This document shows, piece after piece, positions 16,786 to 24,507 of a stretch of 53,359 nt of DNA; within the stretch, counting starts at the first letter, position 1; each line of letters begins with the position of its first letter. The stretch lies in contig CAZLVF010000010.1 in the NCBI GenBank assembly GCA_964562925.1, positions 1 through 53,359 of the forward strand, written 5' to 3'. Position numbers and translations under genes: made by a program. This DNA is from CAVXDP01 sp964562925. GTDB taxonomy: Archaea; Thermoproteota; Bathyarchaeia; 40CM-2-53-6; CAVXDP01. The notes beneath the pieces are model-generated. The model searched no databases. It worked only from the letters and a program-made list of their open reading frames with translations, and was not told where the DNA came from.

Positions 16786-17252
16786 GCCTTCGAACCTCCA
16801 TACCTTCCCGACGCCACAAGATCCTCAATCCACTTTTTACCAGCGACGGTTAGCTTGTAGTTGTCAGCCTCCTTGTACGCGAGGCCTTCTCTCTTCAACT
16901 CGCTAACCCTGCTTGCAAACCCAACCGAAAGAAAGCCGCTGAGGCTGAGAAGTCGACTCATCTCCTTAGGCTTCAAGCCTGCAGGATCCATTGCGTAGAG
17001 GAGTATCCCAACCGCCTCCTTGTCAGTGAGCCTATCTCTCGGAACGACGATTACGGGACCGTCAGCAGTCGTTTCCACGATCCCCTCGAGTACCTCCTTT
17101 TCTCCTATAGCCGAGGACTGAGAGGCCACCAACCCATCGATGACCTCTAACCACTCAGGGAAGCCTTTCATCCTTTCAACTATCTCGTCGAAGCTCTCTG
17201 CCTCAACCTCTACGTCACCGTAGCTCCTATGTAGAACGAGCCTTACCTTCAA
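16782..17252 (-). CDS. Winged-helix protein 3 of 3, first gene of the cluster
   Basis: 156 residues, TTG start. It shares the paralog layout: a strand-rich start MKVRLVLHRSYGDVEVE, DEIVERMKGFPEWL, a middle segment GPVIVVPRD/LTDKEAVGILLYAMD, and a winged helix ending REGLAYKEADNYKLTVAGKK. A minus-strand TATA-like CCTTAAGTAG at 17293-17284 predicts transcription near 17262. This is probably the main promoter of the five-gene run to herA. Pairwise similarity among the three is low, so the duplication looks old and the copies may have distinct roles in one complex. Confidence 0.75.
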   Translation of the reverse strand: MKVRLVLHRSYGDVEVEAESFDEIVERMKGFPEWLEVIDGLVASQSSAIGEKEVLEGIVETTADGPVIVVPRDRLTDKEAVGILLYAMDPAGLKPKEMSRLLSLSGFLSVGFASRVSELKREGLAYKEADNYKLTVAGKKWIEDLVASGRYGGSKA

Positions 17253-17283
17253 CTTCGTTCCCTTCTCGGACTATACATACGAG

Positions 17284-17293
17284 CTACTTAAGG
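17284..17293 (-). promoter_or_regulatory. Probable promoter of the winged-helix/nurA/herA cluster
   Basis: Minus-strand CCTTAAGTAG about 35 bp before the TTG at 17252. The 315-bp gap 17253-17567 also holds the promoter of the next plus-strand gene and a 24-bp imperfect dyad at 17304-17327 with AACGT/ACGTT arms, a possible operator. Nothing else is evident in the gap. Confidence 0.4.
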
Positions 17294-17520
17294 CTTGCGC
17301 ACAACGTAATATGTATACGTAACGTTCAACGCAGACACCTCGTCCAAAAGAAAAACTGCGACCCCAGACAGAAACTCGCGTTTCTCACTTTTTGAGCTCG
17401 AAAACCCCAGAAACCTATGCTTTGGGCTCTACAGGGCTGTGATTGCGTTTCTTGCCTATGTTCCCTACCAAAACGAGCTGATCTGCGTTTTCCTTCCGAT
17501 AGATAAGGCTTTGGAAAAGG

Positions 17521-17530
17521 TATTATATGC
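17521..17530 (+). promoter_or_regulatory. TATA box of the zinc-ribbon microprotein gene
   Basis: TATTATATGC, about 40 bp before the ATG at 17568, predicting transcription near 17551. Confidence 0.55.
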
Positions 17531-17567
17531 GTAGGGCGGGCTCTCAAGAGAACTGGGGTAATAGTGT

Positions 17568-17714
17568 ATGGTCGAAATGTTCTGCGTCAAATGTAAGAAG
17601 AAGGTCACTGTAAATGATGCTGATGTCAAGAAAGACACTACGTCTAAGGGTAGAGCTATGCTCAGGGCTGTTTGCCCCGTTTGCGGAACCAAGATGACAA
17701 AGTTCACCAAGTAG
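17568..17714 (+). CDS. 48-residue zinc-ribbon protein (DUF5679-like)
   Basis: ATG start with a GGGGT element eight bases upstream; stop TAG at 17712-17714. The protein has two CxxC knuckles, FCVKCKKK near the start and CPVCGTK near the end, with Lys-rich loops between. This is the layout of the archaeal DUF5679 microproteins, which resemble the zinc ribbons of ribosomal and transcription proteins. Its own promoter and a hairpin directly downstream support a real, separately expressed gene. Proximity to rpoK fits an information-processing role, which is inference. Confidence 0.85.
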   Translation: MVEMFCVKCKKKVTVNDADVKKDTTSKGRAMLRAVCPVCGTKMTKFTK

Positions 17715-17724
17715 AACGTCGTTA

Positions 17725-17748
17725 AGGACGACCTTTTGGGGTCGTCCT
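17725..17748 (+). terminator. Hairpin after the zinc-ribbon gene
   Basis: AGGACGACC (17725-17733) and GGTCGTCCT (17740-17748) form a perfect 9-bp stem around a 6-nt loop, 11 bp after the stop codon. Pyrimidine/T-rich sequence follows (to about 17778, including TATTTTTG). Confidence 0.55.
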
Positions 17749-17937
17749 AGGGTTGTTTGGGTTTCTTCCCACTATTTTTGACAGATGCCTCAAGAGTGAG
17801 TCTGTTTCACATGAGCTATGTCGGGCTTTTGGAAAGTCACTCTTCAATAATAGCGGCTAGATTTCAATGCTCATGAGATATTGATGAGAACCGCTCCCTA
17901 GTAGGTTGCGCCAAGTTAGAGGTCTGATTATCGTAAC

Positions 17938-17947
17938 ACTTATATGA
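17938..17947 (+). promoter_or_regulatory. Probable TATA box of rpoK
   Basis: ACTTATATGA, about 115 bp before the GTG start of rpoK, implies a leader near 87 nt. In the 308-bp stretch 17749-18056 I see only this element and no coding sequence or RNA gene. Confidence 0.4.
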
Positions 17948-18056
17948 GGTTCATCGATCTTCTTGGCTAACTCTGCCTACGAGAGGCTACATTCTTGGCA
18001 ACATCTGAGCCAGTTCTCATCCTCAAAGAGGGCACGACTAGGTCAGGGTTCAGGTT

Positions 18057-18437
18057 GTGAAGTCAGCGAGCGGGGCGGCAAGTATGATCACCAAAATAGA
18101 TGATGCGATAGCTACTTCAAAGATGAAAGAGACTATGCCAAAGGGCGTAAGGAAGACGCCGAAGAAAGGCCGAGCGAAATCTAGTGCGACTGTTCAGATC
18201 AAGATCGGCCCTCGCAAACTCACAAGGTTTGAGCGGGCGAGGGTTGTTGGCGCCCGAGCACTTCAGATAGCGATGGGAGCCCCTGTTCTCATAGATGTGT
18301 CTCCACAGTTGAAATCGCCGATAGATATAGCTCTTATGGAGCTCGAAGAGCGTGTCCTTCCCATGACCATAAGGAGATCCCTACCAGATGGAACGAGTCA
18401 GAACATACCTCTGAGACTGCTAGATGAAGCCGAATAA
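18057..18437 (+). CDS. rpoK: DNA-directed RNA polymerase subunit K
   Basis: Archaeal Rpb6/omega homologue that helps fold and hold the catalytic core of RNA polymerase. 126 residues, GTG start. The core motif LTRFERARVVGARALQIAMG (about 58-77), followed by GAPVLID, IALMELEERVLPM and a pdG-type turn, is diagnostic. A Lys-rich N-terminal extension of about 50 residues precedes the fold, longer than in many archaea. An in-frame TAG lies 18 nt upstream, so the start is constrained. A small membrane-protein gene follows 26 bp later. Confidence 0.95.
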   Translation: MKSASGAASMITKIDDAIATSKMKETMPKGVRKTPKKGRAKSSATVQIKIGPRKLTRFERARVVGARALQIAMGAPVLIDVSPQLKSPIDIALMELEERVLPMTIRRSLPDGTSQNIPLRLLDEAE

Positions 18438-18463
18438 TCCGCGCGAAGCTTGGAGGTCTCTCA

Positions 18464-18646
18464 TTGCAGGAGGATAAGAGGGCCTGGTTCTACGCAACTT
18501 GCATCATGCTAGTTATTTCAATTCTTGTGTTCATTCTCAGACTCGGGTCCACTATTCTCTTCACATTAGAATTCGAGGTGGCTATAATCTATCTTCCCAC
18601 AATCGTTCTCGTTGCGGTTTCCACGTACCTCATGAGAGTGGGTTAA
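18464..18646 (+). CDS. Small two-TM membrane protein
   Basis: 60 residues, TTG start with GGAGG (18452-18456) seven bases upstream, which is the best support for the gene. It has two hydrophobic segments (about 8-27 and 32-56) joined by a short loop. No family recognised. Just downstream of rpoK, so likely co-transcribed. Its end overlaps the end of the convergent pseudogene by 17 bp. Confidence 0.55.
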   Translation: MQEDKRAWFYATCIMLVISILVFILRLGSTILFTLEFEVAIIYLPTIVLVAVSTYLMRVG

Positions 18647-19405
18647 CGTTCCCCAAGGTGACCTGCTCAAGACCTTGTCTTCTCGCACCCTCAGCACATA
18701 GGATCGCCGTTCTACTATCCGTGGTTGGAAGGTCGCTCATTAGATAGTGCTGATAGAAACCTAAGAGTGAGTGGGATATCCTTGCGTCAATATCGTCTAT
18801 GACTTCAGCTATGTTCTCCACTTCCTCTACGTCCACGTAGCCGGGCATTAGGAGGGTACCTGCTGATATCAAAGGAATTTCGGGTCACTTGGAGTAGACC
18901 CCTCGAGGTCGTCTAGAATTGCCCAAAGTAAAAGCGTTTGACGCACCGCATAAGGCTTGTTCAGGTTTTCGCTGGCGCATTCTAGATAAGATTTTGGATT
19001 GTCTCCGCCAGACAGGGATAGCTCAACCACTCTTGAAGCGAAGCGCCCAGTCATCCCACCACTGGTCTGCCAACAGATATTGAGAACGCTGCCTTCGTTG
19101 TTTGCTCTTTCAATTGCTGGTTCGCTTGTGTCTAACGTATGCAGCATCTGTGGTGAACGGTCTCCTCCAAAATAGCAGATGAGGGTCATCTTAGAACCCA
19201 CCTTGCTCCCAAGGACCTTGGGCGAGACTGTTGGACTTAGCGTTGGCGACATTTTCCTATAATGCCAGTTCTGACAGCATAGACAGTCGAAGCCGCATGC
19301 GTCGTAAAATACCGCTGAGTTCGAACTTCCGCTCTCCGCGCCTGAAGAGGAGTACGAGTACGTTGGGTAGATATCAGGAGGCTTGATCTCGCGCTTAACT
19401 TGCAT
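18630..19405 (-). pseudogene. Decayed radical SAM protein gene
   Basis: The N-terminal part (19405 to about 18955) has the radical SAM cluster motif CGFDCLCCQNWHYRK, CxxxCxxC, followed by CYFGGD and LNICWQTSGG. The C-terminal part (from about 18955) in another frame continues the family with ALCGASNAFTLGN, then PLISAGTLLMPGYVDVEEVE, SLLGFYQHYLMSDLPTT and GNVNPLS. Joining them needs one inserted base near 18955, and the second frame also holds a TGA at 18887-18885. The normally conserved KFDLKA reads KSYLECA, so the coding sequence is drifting as well. The parts overlap as TTGA, but the frame evidence favours a broken gene over two genes. Assembly error cannot account for all three changes easily. 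Confidence 0.8.
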
Positions 19406-19508
19406 CTCCCTATTCTAGAGACCTACTTTGTTGCTCTTGGCAGAGATTGCGCGTAGACTCTACAAATTTCTGGTCTAGAGGCTTTTGCATTAACGAAGGA
19501 TGCAGATG

Positions 19509-19997
19509 TCAGGCGTTCAATTTCTTGCACATCACATACGCGTCTGCGCCGTCATGGTAGTAGTATGAGACTCTTCGCACTATGCTGAAATCGAGGCGTC
19601 TGTACAATTCTATCCCAGGCTCGTTTGTAATCCGTACTTCCAAATAGAACTCTTTTGCGCCATGCCTCGTGACGGCGTCTGTAGCCTGCGTTACGAGAGC
19701 GTTGGCAACACCCAACCTACGATACTCGGGGACGACGGCCAGCGAGACTAGGTGTGCCTTCTTAACCATCTTGAAACGGCTTATCTCTGAGAATCCATGC
19801 TCGATACGACACATTATGTAACCGATGATCCTGTTTCTAACCGTGGCCAAGAGAAAAGCTTCGGGGCAGTTCTGGTGGACCTCCATGAAGAAGTATGAGT
19901 TGTAGTTTTCGGGTAGGCAAGTTCGATTGATCTCCATAATTGTTGGAAGATCCTCGGACTGGAATCTCCTCAGCTCGAACTTCGCCGTCGTCACCAT
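19509..19997 (-). CDS. GNAT acetyltransferase (RimI/Ard1-like)
   Basis: Predicted N-terminal protein acetyltransferase using acetyl-CoA. 162 residues from ATG at 19997. Motifs: LRRFQSEDLPTIMEI at the start, LLATVRNRIIGYIMCR, and the acetyl-CoA loop VVPEYRRLGVANAL (Q/R-x-x-G-x-A type), then EVRITNEPGIELYRRLDF. A 60-residue upstream extension is open to 20177, but the promoter at 20029-20040 lies inside it, so the short form is chosen. Divergent from the site-2 protease gene. Confidence 0.9.
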   Translation of the reverse strand: MVTTAKFELRRFQSEDLPTIMEINRTCLPENYNSYFFMEVHQNCPEAFLLATVRNRIIGYIMCRIEHGFSEISRFKMVKKAHLVSLAVVPEYRRLGVANALVTQATDAVTRHGAKEFYLEVRITNEPGIELYRRLDFSIVRRVSYYYHDGADAYVMCKKLNA

Positions 19998-20028
19998 ATC
20001 CCGGTCAAGGCTGAATCTTTCGTCAGAG

Positions 20029-20040
20029 GAATATAATATG
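20029..20040. promoter_or_regulatory. Palindromic TATA element shared by divergent genes
   Basis: The sequence GAATATAATATG reads as a TATA box on both strands. On the minus strand it predicts transcription near 20008, 11 nt before the acetyltransferase ATG. On the plus strand it predicts transcription near 20062, about 80 nt before the protease ATG. Confidence 0.5.
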
Positions 20041-20143
20041 TTGTCTCGAGGAGGTTGAAGAAAGGACGCATATTGATTTGAGTTGCAGAAAGCTTTTAGC
20101 ATGCGCAAAGTGTGGATTATGCTCCACCCAGAGGATAACACTG

Positions 20144-21289
20144 ATGAGTGAAACTCCGCCGGCCGTGTCTTACCCATACAGCCCGGGCTACGGTCCAGCC
20201 TTCACCGATCTTAGAAATGTGATCCAAGCCCGGTTCACTGTCCTCGACGCCTTCATAGACCCGAATGGGATCCCGACTTTCGTTGTACACCCTGGAGATA
20301 CCGAGGAGAGATTCAAATCGGTCTTGGAAGACTTTTCAAGAATGAACCTAGTCTCATCACTTAGGCGCGACGGAGACCGTCTACTTATTAGAGTCTTCAC
20401 CAAACCGCGGATGAAGCCGAGTAGGTCGGGAGTAAATCTTGTTTTGCTAATGGTGACTCTAGGCACGATTTTCGCTTCTGGATACTTCGGATTTATGAAT
20501 ACACCTATCCTGAGAGACGTACTTCTCAAAGATTCAAATCCATATCTACAGGCTGGACTGTTCGCTGTCTGTCTATTCGGAATAATCGGCTTACACGAGA
20601 CAGGACACCTTGTGGCTTGTAGGAGATATAACTTGGATTTCACCCTTCCCTACTTTATTCCGGGTCCGCCCCCCTTTGGAACCTTTGGAGCCGTAGTTTC
20701 CCTGAGAAGCGCGCCCACCAATAGAAACCAGCTTTTCGACCTAGGGTTTGCAGGTCCCTTCGCAGGTTTCATTGCTACCGTGATAATATCGGTTATCAGT
20801 TTCCAACTCGCTATCCAAGTTACGTTGCAACAGGCGATTGCCTGGGAGGAGCAGAAGCTCATCCAACAAGCGTTCTGGCCCATGTACCCATACCTCTTTG
20901 AGATACTGCAACCAATTGTCCGACCGTTGCCTGAGGGATACTCTCTGATTCTAACCCAGGTTGAACTCGCCGCTTGGGTTGGATCTCTTCTAACGTTTCT
21001 CAACATCCTGCCGGTCTGGGAACTTGACGGCGGCCACATAAGCCGTGCAGTACTTGGGCCTAGAGGTCACAAAGTAGCGTCAGCAATAGGGATACTCGTG
21101 CTATTCGCGACAGGCTACTGGTTCTTCGGCCTCTTCATACTCTTCTGGATGTTTGCGAGCAAGAGAGGAGCGGCCGGAGCGGAGCCGCTCGATGACGTGT
21201 CGCCGCTTTCGAGATCACGAAAAGTCTTCTACATAGTCACTCTGTTGATCACCGCGCTTTGTTTCGTCACAGTACCCTACGGTCTGTAA
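20144..21289 (+). CDS. Site-2 protease family membrane metalloprotease (M50)
   Basis: Intramembrane zinc protease, 381 residues from ATG 20144 (an in-frame TTG exists at 20078). Zinc motif HETGH at about 151-155, inside a membrane helix, and the second conserved motif NILPVWELDGGH (about 287-298) with the third zinc ligand Asp295. A soluble N-terminal domain of about 95 residues precedes six or more membrane segments. Such enzymes cut membrane-anchored regulators or signal peptide remnants. The substrate is unknown; no anti-sigma-like partner exists in archaea, though a membrane-anchored protein is encoded just downstream on the other strand. Confidence 0.92.
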   Translation: MSETPPAVSYPYSPGYGPAFTDLRNVIQARFTVLDAFIDPNGIPTFVVHPGDTEERFKSVLEDFSRMNLVSSLRRDGDRLLIRVFTKPRMKPSRSGVNLVLLMVTLGTIFASGYFGFMNTPILRDVLLKDSNPYLQAGLFAVCLFGIIGLHETGHLVACRRYNLDFTLPYFIPGPPPFGTFGAVVSLRSAPTNRNQLFDLGFAGPFAGFIATVIISVISFQLAIQVTLQQAIAWEEQKLIQQAFWPMYPYLFEILQPIVRPLPEGYSLILTQVELAAWVGSLLTFLNILPVWELDGGHISRAVLGPRGHKVASAIGILVLFATGYWFFGLFILFWMFASKRGAAGAEPLDDVSPLSRSRKVFYIVTLLITALCFVTVPYGL

Positions 21290-21339
21290 CGAAGACTATC
21301 GAGGGAGATCGTTTAGCGACCGCACAATAGTGGTTGCGT

Positions 21340-21786
21340 CTACTCAGATCCACCAAACCTTCTACTTCGTCCGAACACTACAGCTCCCAGAACCGCCGCA
21401 ATGATTATGATGATGGCAGCTTCCAAATAGAAGTCCCGTTGCTCTCCAGTCGTTGAAATTGAAACGCTTGCGGTAGTTGCTGAGATGGTGGTCGTAACTG
21501 CCGTCGCAATCACTATCGATACTTCAGGCGTGGCTGTGATAACGCTCACCACTGTGGTGTTCCCAGCAAAAGTCACATTGTCCGAACTCGCAACATCATA
21601 ATCATTGGACTGTACAAATGAGTCATAGAGTAGGTTGGTTACCTCTATCTGGTCAGCTGAACTCGGGAGCGTAGAGCCGGCAACAATCAACAATGATTGA
21701 AAGATCAGGTTGCAGCTAATCAATAGACCTAGGATCGATAGATTTCGCAAATCTGAACGCCTCTTGGCCGAGACGAGCATGTACAC
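21340..21786 (-). CDS. Secreted, C-terminally anchored Thr/Val-rich protein
   Basis: 148 residues. A positively charged start (AKRRSDLR) leads into a hydrophobic signal or anchor (about 17-38). A short globular part with an N-glycosylation-type NTT follows, then a Thr/Ser/Val/Ile-rich stretch (about 75-112). A second hydrophobic helix (122-138) ends with the basic stop-transfer RSRR. No family recognised. The architecture fits a small surface protein displayed outside the membrane. It is convergent with the site-2 protease gene. Confidence 0.6.
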   Translation of the reverse strand: MYMLVSAKRRSDLRNLSILGLLISCNLIFQSLLIVAGSTLPSSADQIEVTNLLYDSFVQSNDYDVASSDNVTFAGNTTVVSVITATPEVSIVIATAVTTTISATTASVSISTTGEQRDFYLEAAIIIIIAAVLGAVVFGRSRRFGGSE

Positions 21787-21913
21787 AATCAGGATAGTAG
21801 AGTTTGAGGGCCTAGATAAGATGTTACCCAGCCCTCAATGAACGCGCCATGAGTGAAGGATACATGTGTCAGACTCTTAAGCCGGTCCGAAGTAAAATAG
21901 CTCCGACTAGAAC

Positions 21914-22603
21914 TTGGCTTCTCGTGAGGTTCTAATCTCAATATTACATGGTACGCGCGCAAGCGGAACTGTAAAGGTCACTCAGCTTATCGAGCTCGCA
22001 AGAACGCCAAGAGACAATATTCACGCAGACTTGGAGGAACTTGTAACAATAGACTTGATCTCCTTTGTTGGTGACAACGTAAGCTGCAGTAGTGAGCAGA
22101 GAATCGCTCTTGCCGTGAAAGCCCTAGAGAAAGGCGCAGATCCAGAGCGAGTTTGTAGAAAGCTCGATTGGAGAGAATTTGAAGAGATAGCAACGATTGC
22201 TCTCAATCTAAATGGCTACAACACAACGAAACATTTTGTGTTCAAGCATAGCGAAATGAAACGAGAGATAGACCTCGTAGGTGTAAGGGCGACGCTGGCG
22301 TTATGCATCGATTGCAAGCACTGGATGTATGGTTGGCAGATAAGCAAAATCAGAGTGGCAGCTCGACGGCAGATAGAAAGGACGGAAGCGCTGGCGGCTG
22401 AAGCTTCCAACAATGCGGATAGACTTGGCCTCTGCCACGCAACCCGATACGTATTCCAGCCTCTTCTAGTGACTCTTGCAGACATACCTACAAGAACCGT
22501 TGAGAACGTACCAATAGTTCCGATCCTGAGGACGAGGGCTTTTCTCAGTGAACTAGCCGATTTGAGCGTCCCTCCCTTCCTAAGGTTCATTGGACAAACG
22601 TGA
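21914..22603 (+). CDS. Winged-helix plus Mrr-like restriction-endonuclease-fold protein
   Basis: 229 residues, TTG start. The first 70 residues look like a winged helix (REVLISILHGTRASGTVKVT, DNIHADLEELVTIDLISF). The rest carries a PD-(D/E)xK nuclease core: FEEIATIALNLNGYNTTK is the typical Mrr-type lead helix, REIDLVGV holds the first Asp, and CIDCKHW holds the D-x-K pair. The substrate is probably DNA. It is not next to a methyltransferase, so a restriction role is not supported; a housekeeping or repair role is possible. Confidence 0.8.
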   Translation: MASREVLISILHGTRASGTVKVTQLIELARTPRDNIHADLEELVTIDLISFVGDNVSCSSEQRIALAVKALEKGADPERVCRKLDWREFEEIATIALNLNGYNTTKHFVFKHSEMKREIDLVGVRATLALCIDCKHWMYGWQISKIRVAARRQIERTEALAAEASNNADRLGLCHATRYVFQPLLVTLADIPTRTVENVPIVPILRTRAFLSELADLSVPPFLRFIGQT

Positions 22604-22669
22604 GAAGAGCCCGCTATCTTTCCCTATACCTGTTCCCTGCTTCCGTCAATTTCCTCTGCCTGTGAGCCC

Positions 22670-23584
22670 CTATCTCTGTTGAGCCTCTAACCACCTGATA
22701 GTGTCGAGTGCAGCTTCACATCCAGATCCCACGGCTGTCGCTGCTTGTCGATACACATAGTCGTGGACATCCCCGGCTGCAAAGACGCCTTCTACACTGG
22801 TCATGGAGCGGGTCTTTCTAATCACGTAGCCTTTCTCATCAATTTCCAACTGTCCCGGGAATATGTCTGTGTTCGGTTCGTGTCCTATGGCCACGAAGAC
22901 TCCATCACACTTCAGTTCGCTCGTCTCGCTCGTCTTCACGTTCTTCACGTGGACGCCTTCCACTTTATCTTTTCCCACTACGTCGACTACAACATGGTTC
23001 CAAAGGAATTTGATCTTCAGATTGTCCAAGGCTTTCTGCTGGAGTATTTTCTGGGCTCTCAGTTTATCCCTACGGTGAATTACCGTTACCTTACTTACCA
23101 TTTTCGCCAACTGAAGCGCTTCCTCTAGGGCGGTATCTCCCCCACCGACTACCACCACATCTTTTCCTCTAAAGAAGAAACCGTCGCAAGTGGCGCATGA
23201 CGATACGCCCCTCCCGCGAAGCCTCTGCTCGTTTTCCAAGTCGAGCCATCTGGCGGAAGCGCCAGTGGCGATAATTACTGCGTCCGCCTGATAGAGCTCC
23301 TCTTCGACCCACACCTTGAAAGGCCTAGAAGAGAAGTCCACCTTAGTTGCATTACCGTCAACAAATCTAGCTCCAAACCGCTCCGCCTGCTTTCTCATCT
23401 TTTCTATCAAGGCCGGGCCCAGTATAGGCTCCTCGAACCCCGGGTAATTCTCAACTTCCGTAGTCAGCATCAACTGTCCGCCGGGTTGATCGCCTGCAAT
23501 CACGATCGGCTCATGTGCACCCCTAGCGACATAGACAGCTGCCGTAAGCCCAGCGGGACCTGAGCCCAAAATTAGGACTTTCAT
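22670..23584 (-). CDS. trxB: Thioredoxin reductase
   Basis: FAD-dependent NADPH (or NADH) thioredoxin reductase, 304 residues, ATG start. FAD motif GSGPAGLTAA (8-17), redox-active CATC at 130-133, NAD(P) motif VVGGGDTALEEA, and C-terminal GVFAAGDV. The HRRDKLRA motif after the second Rossmann fold fits NADPH preference. A TATA-like element on the minus strand (23608-23617) lies about 26 nt from the ATG, so the mRNA is probably leaderless or nearly so. Confidence 0.96.
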   Translation of the reverse strand: MKVLILGSGPAGLTAAVYVARGAHEPIVIAGDQPGGQLMLTTEVENYPGFEEPILGPALIEKMRKQAERFGARFVDGNATKVDFSSRPFKVWVEEELYQADAVIIATGASARWLDLENEQRLRGRGVSSCATCDGFFFRGKDVVVVGGGDTALEEALQLAKMVSKVTVIHRRDKLRAQKILQQKALDNLKIKFLWNHVVVDVVGKDKVEGVHVKNVKTSETSELKCDGVFVAIGHEPNTDIFPGQLEIDEKGYVIRKTRSMTSVEGVFAAGDVHDYVYRQAATAVGSGCEAALDTIRWLEAQQR

Positions 23585-23784
23585 AAGTCCTAGTTCATAT
23601 TCTCCTCAAAATAAATGTGAGCGTTGGCAAACACCGACGACTTCTCCCAAAATAGCTTCAAAGTACCATGGCATCATGCGCAGAGAAACTTGCTTGGCTA
23701 ACGCCTCTTGTACGCCTGTTTCAGCGTTAATCTCATAGGCGCGACCCTTCTTCGCCGCTGTTGATTCTCGATGTTCGCAAAAAA

Positions 23785-23792
23785 CTTTATAC
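23785..23792 (+). promoter_or_regulatory. TATA box of the corrinoid-protein gene
   Basis: CTTTATAC, about 24 bp before the GTG at 23811, predicts transcription within a few bases of 23812. This implies a leaderless GTG start or initiation at ATG 23829. Confidence 0.55.
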
Positions 23793-23810
23793 TTCTAGCT
23801 TATCGAGAGC

Positions 23811-24497
23811 GTGGATCAAGTGTTTCACATGAGTGCGGAGACCTTGACCAAGAAGTTTAGAGAGGCTATCATAAACTGTGAAGAAGCTTCCGTGGTAAAA
23901 GACATAGCTCAAGAGCTTGCGAAGACAAAGGTCAATCCTATTGATGTAATTCAGAATGATCTGGTGCTGGCTATGAAAGAAGTTGGAGACAGATTTGAGA
24001 GGGGCGAATATTTTCTAACACATCTCATGCTTGCCGGCGAAGCCATGGAGGCCGCCACCGATGTCCTAACCCGAAATCTCAAAGAGGAGGGTAGGAAGAC
24101 ACTTGAGAATGCGGCGCGAAAAGCTAGGAAAGTCGTCATAGGTACTGTGAAAGGAGACATTCATGACATTGGCAAGAATATGGTCGCTTTATTGCTTCGC
24201 GCTAACAGCTATAACGTATTTGATCTCGGCAAAGATGTTAATCCAAAGAATTTTGTCGATGAGGCTGAGAAGGTAAAAGCAGATGTAATCGCCTTATCGG
24301 CATTGCTAACGGTCACTCGGCCGTTTCAGGCGGATGTCATAAACCTTCTGAAGGAAAGGGGAATCAGAGAAAGGTTTAAAGTGCTTGTTGGCGGCGGACC
24401 GACAACGGCCGACTGGGCGGAAAGCATAGGAGCCGACGGGTGGGCAGCAGACGCATCCGAAACTGTCAAACTGATCAAGAGACTCTTCCCGGATTAG
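23811..24497 (+). CDS. Corrinoid protein of a methyltransferase system (MtmC/MtbC/MttC-like)
   Basis: Carries a cob(I)amide that is methylated by the partner methyltransferase. 228 residues (222 if ATG 23829 is used). An N-terminal helical cap (LTKKFREAIINCEE to GEYFLTHLMLAGEAM) precedes the Rossmann-like B12 domain, with the signature D-x-H-x-x-G at Asp116/His118/Gly121 in GDIHDIGKN and the later VGGGPTTADWAESIGAD. The gene sits 10 bp before an MtmB-like methyltransferase gene, the usual arrangement of methylamine systems. No corrinoid-activating RamA or MtbA-like methylcobamide:CoM transferase is in the window. Confidence 0.95.
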   Translation: MDQVFHMSAETLTKKFREAIINCEEASVVKDIAQELAKTKVNPIDVIQNDLVLAMKEVGDRFERGEYFLTHLMLAGEAMEAATDVLTRNLKEEGRKTLENAARKARKVVIGTVKGDIHDIGKNMVALLLRANSYNVFDLGKDVNPKNFVDEAEKVKADVIALSALLTVTRPFQADVINLLKERGIRERFKVLVGGGPTTADWAESIGADGWAADASETVKLIKRLFPD

Positions 24498-24507
24498 GTG
24501 GCTTCTT

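Noticed and set aside
14552..18887. UGA recoding as an explanation for the nurA-herA TGA and the radical SAM TGA
   Set aside because: Many intact genes here, such as nucS and radA, end normally at TGA, so UGA is an ordinary stop; the radical SAM gene also has a frameshift.
19998..20177. 60-codon N-terminal extension of the acetyltransferase
   Set aside because: The shared promoter lies inside it and the residues do not match the family.
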